Source: Clostridia bacterium (GTDB taxonomy: Bacteria; Bacillota; Clostridia; DSM-8532). Taken from it: a stretch of DNA of 32,990 bases. The notes under the pieces were generated by a model. That model saw only the letters and a list, made by a program, of their open reading frames with translations, made no database searches and was not told the DNA's origin. The stretch is taken from positions 1 through 32,990 of the forward strand of contig JAIFNI010000287.1 of assembly GCA_020047785.1 (NCBI GenBank), in the 5' to 3' direction. Each line of letters starts with the position of its first letter. The stretch's first letter is position 1. A program made the position numbers and the translations under genes. Of this stretch, positions 25,783 to 32,990 are shown in pieces.

Positions 25783-28253
25783 ATCGGGAAATTCGGACAT
25801 TGTCCATGGAGAAACGAGTCGGATCGGTGGGACGCCATGCGGTTTCCGTCGGAACACCAGCCCGGTTTCAGCGGGACGCTCTCTTTACCGGCAACGGCCG
25901 GCATCGACTGCATGTTTTCGGGGATCCCTGCGAGGAAACAATGGTCCTCGAACAGGAAGACCTGTACATGCCCTTATGGAAAGAGACTCCGCGCCCCGCA
26001 GCCACCGCGCAGGTCCTTGGCGAAGTGCGGAGACTGCTGCTCGATGGCAGATATGAGGAGGCCTCATTTCTTTCCATCTATGGCTCCCTCGCGAACGGTG
26101 TCAGTGACCGGCATCTGTATCCTGCCGCCCATCCGGCTTTTGTCCTGAAGATCCGCCGGAACTGTGCCGGCACGGTTTATGATTATCTTCATTCGGTCAA
26201 CCTCCGGAATGCAGTTGTGACAACCCGATGGACGGATGAACGTGGTGCGTGGAGACGTGAATCCCTTGTACCGCGAACTGCTGAGAATATGGCATATACA
26301 CGTATCTCCGCGCCCGACGGATGCGAACAGGAAATCCGTCTGGTCATCGAGAGATCCTTTCCGGCGCTGGAGGGAGAATGGATTCAATCCGCCGACCAGG
26401 CGGTCGGGCATGCAGATTGGAGCACGGTGGACAAGACCGCATCGTTCCGCAGGCGGCCTCAGCCACCCGAACTCACGGTGAAGCATGCGGAAAGGGCCTT
26501 TCTGGTTACGGGCACGTACGCGAAGGAACTCGAAAGAGGCGGATATGCCGCGGTGCTCCTTGTGAACACGAAAGAGGGCAGTGTTTTCTGGGAAAACGAC
26601 GAATGCATCGTTCGAAGCCGCGGGGATATCCTTCTTCTGATGAAAGCGTTGCCGTGTCCTGTACAGACCCCGGACGACCTGCCGAACCTGCTGGATGCAT
26701 TGCAGGAAGCCAGCCGGAAAGCCGGAATGGATTTTGACGCGCTTGCCGAAAAAAACGCCTTGACCCACGGAAATATGTTCGACAGGCTGGAACTGTCTCT
26801 TGGTGCCAGGCCCATGGACTATTTCCTCACGACTGGAGAATTGCTTGAACAGCAGCGGCTGGGTCAGGGAATCCACCCGGTTCTGATGGAAAAAATAACG
26901 GATATGGGCCGTTTTTTTCTGCTCTGCTACGCCGGGCATTTGCCCCCCTTGTTCGGTCATGTCAACATCAACATCAACCATCAGGTGAGCTGCGGCAATA
27001 TCGGTGCGCTGCCGGAAATGCTGGATGTATTCCTGCAATGGATCGAGCGGCAGATTCCGGACGCCCGTGAAAACGCAAAACAGATTTTCGGTGCGCGCGG
27101 ATTCCTGATCGCGGGTCATCCGGATCACGAAAGCGGACTTCTTTATCACTTCAACCACAACTGGCCGCACCATTACTGGATATCCGGCTCCGGCTGGTGC
27201 CTTCAGCCATTTCTGGAGCATTATTTCTGCACAGGAGACATCCAATTCCTCAAGGAACGGCTGTTGCCTCTGTATGTGGAACTTTCGCTGTTTTATGAGG
27301 ATTATCTCACCCTCTTGGACGAGAACGGAAAATGGATCTTCGCCCCCTCCTATTCGCCGGAAAACTTTCCGGCCAATACCCGCACGCAGGTGGCCATCAA
27401 TGCGACGATGGATATCACGGTATGCAGGGAGGTGATGGATGTGCTGCTGGAACTGGGGCCGCTGGCAGGCGTGGGAACACTGGCACAGCGCGAAGTGTGG
27501 GAAAATATCAGGAACAGGCTTCCGGATTATCTGATTGGGGATCAGGGTGAACTGAAGGAATGGGCCTGGGCAAGTCTGGAGGAACGGTACGATCACCGGC
27601 ATCTCTCCCATCTGTACGGCGCGTACCCGGGAGATGAAATCCAACCGGACAGGGATATGGGACTGTACAAGGCGGCGTTCATCTCGAACCGGATGCGCGC
27701 GCAGGAAAATGCCTCGGCGCATGGGGTTGCGCACCGTGCACAGATTGCGGCACGACTGAAGGACCCGGAACTTGTGCAGCTATGTCTGAAGCAACTTTTG
27801 GAAACGGGATACCTCAACGAAGGTCTCTCCACCCGGCACAACCCGTATCTGCCGCACAGCTTTCCGGACGCCCAGGGAGCGATTCCAACCATTGTCCTGG
27901 AGTCCATTCTCTATTCACGCCCGGGACTGATTGAACTGCTGCCGGCAGTGCCCGACTGCTGGCCGGTCGGATCCCTCTCCGGAATGATGACACGCTCGGC
28001 GGTCCGGCTGGAACGACTGCAATGGAATCTTCCGGAAGGGAAGATGAAAATTGCGCTGATGCCGCTGAAGGATCAATGTCTTGAGTTGAAGTATCGGCCG
28101 GGATTTCAAACCCTTGCAGTTGATGGGGTCATCGTCGCGGAAGATGGGAAAGGGTCGAATCTTTTCCTGCACCTGGAGAAAGGCAAAGCCGTGGAGGTGA
28201 ATCTGTCAGGTGCGGGCAGGTTCGACATCAGCAAGGTCATGACGCTGCAGTGA
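25779..28253 (+). CDS. GH95-like glycoside hydrolase, copy 2
   Basis: Paralogue of 21840..24350: VNININHQVSCGNIGALPE, NHNWPHHYWIS, APSYSPEN, YDHRHLSHLYGAYPG. ATGA overlap with the GH30 stop. Confidence 0.75.
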   Translation: MNREIRTLSMEKRVGSVGRHAVSVGTPARFQRDALFTGNGRHRLHVFGDPCEETMVLEQEDLYMPLWKETPRPAATAQVLGEVRRLLLDGRYEEASFLSIYGSLANGVSDRHLYPAAHPAFVLKIRRNCAGTVYDYLHSVNLRNAVVTTRWTDERGAWRRESLVPRTAENMAYTRISAPDGCEQEIRLVIERSFPALEGEWIQSADQAVGHADWSTVDKTASFRRRPQPPELTVKHAERAFLVTGTYAKELERGGYAAVLLVNTKEGSVFWENDECIVRSRGDILLLMKALPCPVQTPDDLPNLLDALQEASRKAGMDFDALAEKNALTHGNMFDRLELSLGARPMDYFLTTGELLEQQRLGQGIHPVLMEKITDMGRFFLLCYAGHLPPLFGHVNININHQVSCGNIGALPEMLDVFLQWIERQIPDARENAKQIFGARGFLIAGHPDHESGLLYHFNHNWPHHYWISGSGWCLQPFLEHYFCTGDIQFLKERLLPLYVELSLFYEDYLTLLDENGKWIFAPSYSPENFPANTRTQVAINATMDITVCREVMDVLLELGPLAGVGTLAQREVWENIRNRLPDYLIGDQGELKEWAWASLEERYDHRHLSHLYGAYPGDEIQPDRDMGLYKAAFISNRMRAQENASAHGVAHRAQIAARLKDPELVQLCLKQLLETGYLNEGLSTRHNPYLPHSFPDAQGAIPTIVLESILYSRPGLIELLPAVPDCWPVGSLSGMMTRSAVRLERLQWNLPEGKMKIALMPLKDQCLELKYRPGFQTLAVDGVIVAEDGKGSNLFLHLEKGKAVEVNLSGAGRFDISKVMTLQ

Positions 28254-28353
28254 TTTCATGATATGGTTTTCCCATGGCCAGTTCAACTGGAGAAAGCATT
28301 CCATCCATGAGGGCTGATTGTCTGGAATCTGCCTATGAAAAGAGGTTCAGCAC

Positions 28354-30789
28354 ATGCGGATCAATCTGAACAATGATTGGAAATTCATGCATGGGGATTT
28401 CCCCGATGCACGGGAAAACACGTTTGATGATTCGGACTGGTACGATGTCGGGATTCCGCATTCATTCGGCATTCCTTATTTCATGGAAAACCATTTCTAC
28501 GTGGGGTACGGCTGTTACCGGAAGGTGCTTCGCATCGAACCGGAGTGGGCGGGCAAACGAATCTCCCTGGAATTTCAGGGGGCTTTTCAGGATGCGGAAA
28601 TTTTCCTGAACGGCCAGTTCGCGGGCGGGCACAAGGGTGGTTATACAGCCTTTCCCGTAGATGTCACGGATTTTGTGCAGCCGGGTGAAAATCTGCTGTT
28701 CGTCCGGCTGAACAACCTCTGGAATCCGCGTCTGGCCCCGAGAGGCGGGGAGCATGTCTTCAACGGCGGTCTGTACAGGGATGTCAGCCTGCTGGTGAAG
28801 GAGCCTGTTCATATCGCCTGGTACGGCACTTTCATCAGGACTCCGAACGTCAGCGAGGAAGAAGCGGAAATTGCCATATCAACGGAAGTCAGCAACGAGT
28901 CGGATTTCAGCATATCCGTACTACTGGTTTCCACCATATCTTTCAACGGCCAGTTTCTCTTTGACATGAAAACACCGCATCGCATGGCGCCATGGGAGAC
29001 TGTCACGATTTACCAGAACGGAACCCTGTCCGCCCCCCGCCTCTGGAGTCCCGAATCGCCTTCCCTGTACCTGCTGGGTTCACGGGTGCACGTTCTGGAC
29101 ACAGCGTCTGCCGGGTCATCCGATATACAGCAGACACAATTCGGCATCCGATGGTTTTCCTTCTCCGCGACAGCCGGGTTCTTTCTCAACGGGAAACCGT
29201 ATGACATTCTGGGTGCCAATGTCCATCAGGACCATGCAGGCTGGAGTGATGCCGTCACGCATGCCGGCATCCGGCGGGATGTGAAGCTGGTGAAGGACTG
29301 CGGCATGAACTTCATCCGTGGATCCCACTATCCGCATCATACGGTCTTTGCGGACGAATGCGATCGGCAGGGGCTGCTTTTCTGGTCGGAACTGTGCTTT
29401 TGGGGAACCGGCGGACCCAAGAAGGAAGGCTACTGGTACAGCAGTGCTTATCCCGTTCACGAAGAAGATATGGCACCGTTCGAGGAAAGCTGCCTGCAGG
29501 CTTTGAGTGAAATGATCCGAACAAACCGGAACCATCCGGGCATTATTGTATGGAGCATGAGCAACGAACCGTTCTTCTCCTGCGATGAGGTGATGGAGAA
29601 GGCCAGGGCACTCGTTGGCAGACTGGTTTCCGCATCCCGCGAAATGGACCCGACACGCCCGGCTGCGGTGGGCGGCGCGCAACGGGGCGGATTTGACATA
29701 CTGGGCGACCTCGCCGGATACAACGGCGACGGTGCGGTTCTTTACCCGGATCCCGGCATTCCGAATTTCGTTTCGGAGTACGGAAGCACGGTGGCGGATC
29801 GGCCGGGTGCCTACGAGCCGGGCTATACGGACGGTGTGGAGAAGCATTACCCATGGCGTTCCGGGAAGGCGCTCTGGTGCGGATTTCATCATGGCAGCAT
29901 TTTTGACGACATGGGTCACATGGGCATGGTTGACTATCATCGCCTGCCGCTGCGCACCTGGTACTGGTACAGGAACGAACTTCTCGGTATTGTGCCGCCT
30001 GAATCCGCCTTGCCCGGAACCCCGCATGCACTGCGGCTGGAAGCGGACAAGAAAGTCGTCGCGAACGATGGAACCGATGATGTGCACATCATTGTGACGC
30101 TGTTGGATTCGGAAGGCAGGCACATTTCCAATGCCATCCCGGTCACGCTGCGCATTGTTTCCGGCGGGGGTATGTTGCCCACCGGTGAAACCATCACCCT
30201 GTCTCCCGAAACCGGCAGTTTTCTGGATGGCCAGGGAGCCATTGAAATGCGGGTCCGGCATGCCGGGGAGATTCACATCTCTGCTGCCGCGGAAGGTGTG
30301 GTTGGGGATGAAATGCGCATCCTGTCACTTGGCGGTGAAAAATGGGACGGACGAAAACACAACTTTCAGCTTCCGCCGCCATCCGTCCTGATCCCGTCAC
30401 AGGAAGGTCTCTACGATATCGGAAGAAGCAGGCCGGTCTTCTGCAGCAGCCATGCGTCGGGATGCCCTGCCGGGCATGTGACCGACGGGAACAGCGGCAC
30501 TTGCTGGCGCCCGGCTGCCGGCACGCCGGGCGAATGGATCATGGTGGATCTGGAAGGGCGCAGATCCCTGGTCAGTCTGGAAGTCGAATTCATGGAGGAC
30601 TGGGTGAATCCCCTGCTTGTGCTGGGTTCTCTGGACGGAAAACAGTTCACCCGTCTGCTGGAGCGGGGAACGGAGAAAGCTTCCATGAAACTGGCATATC
30701 GTTTTGACGACCAGAAATACCGATATCTGAAAATCCTCTTTCCGGGGAAGTCATCCGGGATAAGAAGCATCCTGTTATGGGCGGACTGA
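28354..30789 (+). CDS. GH2-family beta-glycosidase with C-terminal F5/8 (discoidin)-like domain
   Basis: NDWKFMHGD...YRKVLRIEPEWAGKRISLEFQGAFQDAEIFLNG, VWSMSNEPFF (acid/base), FVSEYGS (nucleophile region), C-terminal GHVTDGNSGTCWRPAAGTPGEWIMVDLEGRRSL. Confidence 0.9.
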   Translation: MRINLNNDWKFMHGDFPDARENTFDDSDWYDVGIPHSFGIPYFMENHFYVGYGCYRKVLRIEPEWAGKRISLEFQGAFQDAEIFLNGQFAGGHKGGYTAFPVDVTDFVQPGENLLFVRLNNLWNPRLAPRGGEHVFNGGLYRDVSLLVKEPVHIAWYGTFIRTPNVSEEEAEIAISTEVSNESDFSISVLLVSTISFNGQFLFDMKTPHRMAPWETVTIYQNGTLSAPRLWSPESPSLYLLGSRVHVLDTASAGSSDIQQTQFGIRWFSFSATAGFFLNGKPYDILGANVHQDHAGWSDAVTHAGIRRDVKLVKDCGMNFIRGSHYPHHTVFADECDRQGLLFWSELCFWGTGGPKKEGYWYSSAYPVHEEDMAPFEESCLQALSEMIRTNRNHPGIIVWSMSNEPFFSCDEVMEKARALVGRLVSASREMDPTRPAAVGGAQRGGFDILGDLAGYNGDGAVLYPDPGIPNFVSEYGSTVADRPGAYEPGYTDGVEKHYPWRSGKALWCGFHHGSIFDDMGHMGMVDYHRLPLRTWYWYRNELLGIVPPESALPGTPHALRLEADKKVVANDGTDDVHIIVTLLDSEGRHISNAIPVTLRIVSGGGMLPTGETITLSPETGSFLDGQGAIEMRVRHAGEIHISAAAEGVVGDEMRILSLGGEKWDGRKHNFQLPPPSVLIPSQEGLYDIGRSRPVFCSSHASGCPAGHVTDGNSGTCWRPAAGTPGEWIMVDLEGRRSLVSLEVEFMEDWVNPLLVLGSLDGKQFTRLLERGTEKASMKLAYRFDDQKYRYLKILFPGKSSGIRSILLWAD

Positions 30790-30899
30790 ACGAGGGAACC
30801 ATGAAATATCCCAGGACGAAACCGGTGAAAAGGAGATGAAACTGGGTAATACCTACTGTGATGTTCCGCCGTATCGATTGATGATTCAGGAGATGCAGC

Positions 30900-32825
30900 A
30901 TGATAGGAAACATGAAATCTCTGAAGTTGAGCATTCAGTTTCTGATTGCCATCCTGTTGACTGTTCTCCTGTCGGTCGCCACGCTGACGCTGTATCTGGT
31001 CAGGGAACAGGAAAAATCGCTGATACACGAGATAGACAGCAAATTGTACGCGGTCGCCATCATGGCGGATGAAATGCTCCCGGAGGGATATCATGACAGG
31101 ATTTTTGATGCTTCTTCCATCCCGGATGCGGAATATCTTGCCATTGTGGACCGCTTCAACCACCTGTGCGCGTCCATGGGTCTTGAATACGTCTGGAGCC
31201 TGATGCGGATAAACGGGGTGACTGTCTTCACGACAGCCACATCGCCGGATAAAATCGCTGAAAATGGTCAGCAGGCTGCCTACTTTGAAGCGCATACAAA
31301 TCCCGAAGCATATGCAGCGGTTTTCGATTCAATGCAGCCGACTTATCAGCAAATCATCGACAAATGGGGCCGTATCCGTGCCGCATTGGTTCCCTTCCGG
31401 GATGGAAACGGGCGAGTCTATCTTTTTGGGGCCAGCATGCGGTTGGACGACGTGGAGGCTAAGGTTTTCGCCAGTTTCATGCGATGCATGATGATAAGCT
31501 TCGGCGCGCTGGTCATGTGCCTGATTGTTTCTCTTCTGCTGACCCGGTCGGTTGTCGGACCCATTGACGTTATGATTGGCCACATCGACCGAATGACGAA
31601 GGGCGGTGAGTATGGCACGGTTCCTGAAACGGGCTCGAAGGAACAGGTCGAACTGACCCGGACATTCAACCGGATGAATTCCTCCCTGCATGAACAGATT
31701 GAGCTGGTGCGGGACAGCGAGAACAGATACCGGGGGACCTTTGAACAGGCATCGATCGGGGTATGCCACGTATCCCTGCAAGGCACATTCATTCGTGTGA
31801 ACCGGAAAGTGCTGGAAGTTCTCGGATATCCGCAGAAGGAAGTACTTGGGCGGGCGGTGCTTGACTTCACCCATCCGGAAGACGTCGCGCTCAGCGCATC
31901 CGGCATGAAGGACCTGCTGGAAGGGCGCCGGGAGTCCTGCACATTTGAAAAGCGGTATGTCAGAAAAGATGGCGCAGTGATCTGGGCCACCGTGACAACC
32001 TCAATCATGCGGAAAACAGATGGAATCGCCGAATACTTCATCACGTTCATTCAGGACATCACCGAAAAGAAAAGGACCGAGGTTGCGCTTCATCAGGCCA
32101 TGGAGGAAGCGGAAGCTGCGAACAGGGCACAAAGTCAGTTTCTCGCCAACATGAGCCACGAAATCAGAACGCCCATGAATGGTTTCATGGGCATGATGCA
32201 GCTGCTGGAACAGACAAGCCTGACTGAGGAGCAGCAGAAGTACCTTCGGATTTCAAGGGCATCCTCCGATGCGCTGCTGGTTGTCATCAACGACATCCTT
32301 GACCATGCAAAGATAGAATCGGGCATGATGCGGCTTGAAGCCATCCGCTTCGACATGAGGAAGGTGCTGGACGACGCATTGGTGCTCTTCCTGCCGGCCG
32401 CAATGAAAAAAGACATCCGCATGAACTTGTCCGTCGATCGGGGTGTTCCTGAAACCCTGGTGGGGGATCCGTTCAGATTCAGACAGGTCCTCTCCAACCT
32501 TGTGGGGAATGCCCTGAAATATACCGAGCAGGGAAAAATCGACATATCCGTTGAGAATGCGGAAGAGCCGGATGAAGGCCGTGTGAAAATCAGGGTGACG
32601 GTCACCGATACTGGAATCGGCATCCCGCAGGGGAAAATGGATTTGCTGTTCAAGAATTTCAGCCAGGTGGATGACTCCAACACCCGGCAATATGGCGGGA
32701 CTGGCTTGGGACTATCCATCAGCAAAAAACTGGTTGAGCTGATGAAAGGCGATATTGGTGTGGAAAGTGAAGAAGGAAAGGGCAGCTGTTTTCACTTCAC
32801 CTGCGTCATGGATGTCGCACAATGA
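30900..32825 (+). CDS. Membrane sensor histidine kinase (HAMP-PAS-HisKA-HATPase)
   Basis: N-terminal TM and extracellular sensor, HAMP, PAS (YRGTFEQASIGVCHVSLQGTFIRVNRKVLEVLGY), NMSHEIRTPMNGFMGMMQLLEQT, DTGIGIPQGKMDLLFKNFSQVDDSNTRQYGGTGLGLSISK. No receiver domain. Confidence 0.92.
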   Translation: MIGNMKSLKLSIQFLIAILLTVLLSVATLTLYLVREQEKSLIHEIDSKLYAVAIMADEMLPEGYHDRIFDASSIPDAEYLAIVDRFNHLCASMGLEYVWSLMRINGVTVFTTATSPDKIAENGQQAAYFEAHTNPEAYAAVFDSMQPTYQQIIDKWGRIRAALVPFRDGNGRVYLFGASMRLDDVEAKVFASFMRCMMISFGALVMCLIVSLLLTRSVVGPIDVMIGHIDRMTKGGEYGTVPETGSKEQVELTRTFNRMNSSLHEQIELVRDSENRYRGTFEQASIGVCHVSLQGTFIRVNRKVLEVLGYPQKEVLGRAVLDFTHPEDVALSASGMKDLLEGRRESCTFEKRYVRKDGAVIWATVTTSIMRKTDGIAEYFITFIQDITEKKRTEVALHQAMEEAEAANRAQSQFLANMSHEIRTPMNGFMGMMQLLEQTSLTEEQQKYLRISRASSDALLVVINDILDHAKIESGMMRLEAIRFDMRKVLDDALVLFLPAAMKKDIRMNLSVDRGVPETLVGDPFRFRQVLSNLVGNALKYTEQGKIDISVENAEEPDEGRVKIRVTVTDTGIGIPQGKMDLLFKNFSQVDDSNTRQYGGTGLGLSISKKLVELMKGDIGVESEEGKGSCFHFTCVMDVAQ

Positions 32826-32867
32826 ATCAGGTCTCTTTTTTCGCGTGGAGGGTTTAAAACTGTTTAC

Positions 32868-32896
32868 TTGATATATAACAAATACTATGATATAAT
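32868..32896 (+). promoter_or_regulatory. Near-consensus sigma70 promoter immediately upstream of the IS607-type ORF
   Basis: TTGATA (32868-32873), 17-nt spacer, TATAAT (32891-32896), ATG at 32904. Confidence 0.7.
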
Positions 32897-32903
32897 ATCC
32901 ATT

Positions 32904-32990
32904 ATGAGTAGAATAGTATCGATTGGACAAGCCTCGGAAATTCTTGGTGTTTCCATTTCCACTTTACGCCGGTGGGAAATGGTTGGCAAA
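32904..32990 (+). mobile_element. N-terminus of an IS607-family serine recombinase (MerR-like HTH), truncated by the window end
   Basis: MSRIVSIGQASEILGVSISTLRRWEMVGK matches the IS607 TnpA N-terminal HTH pattern; composition shifts to AT-rich from about 32853. Confidence 0.75.

Noticed and set aside
26064-27734. 556-aa minus-strand ORF
   Set aside because: Antisense to GH95-like copy 2; composition bias only.
28278-28290. CCAGTTcAACTGG palindrome upstream of the GH2 gene
   Set aside because: Short dyad, single occurrence noticed, no promoter elements recognised nearby.

Overview
The window is about 33 kb of a GC-rich bacterial chromosome, probably Firmicutes-like. From left to right it contains:
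(1) A PadR/HAAS-type regulatory pair on the minus strand, with the padR frame broken.
(2) A TIM-barrel glycosidase.
(3) A VTC-type polyphosphate polymerase / DUF4956 / CotH-kinase cassette.
(4) A tryptophanase.
(5) An uncharacterised winged-helix regulator preceded by a hexanucleotide repeat.
(6) A decaying block from about 9.5 to 15.1 kb: an MCP with a nonsense codon inside a perfect hairpin, a frame-disrupted glycyl-radical enzyme, an AraC regulator with an internal deletion, and a 5'-truncated UroD-family gene.
(7) A carbohydrate locus: GH29, GntR-LacI regulator, LplB/LplC/solute-binding-protein ABC transporter, two divergent GH95-like enzymes flanking a GH30, GH2, and a PAS histidine kinase.
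(8) The first 29 codons of an IS607-type recombinase, apparently with a leaderless promoter.

The most unusual signal is not a gene. There is a high density of unrelated tandem duplications (units of 6, 15, 17, 25, 25/26, ~34, 39 and 55 bp), perfect inverted repeats and internal gene deletions. Several repeats sit on stop codons or make in-frame insertions in enzymes. Family assignments come from motif recognition only; no database search was possible.
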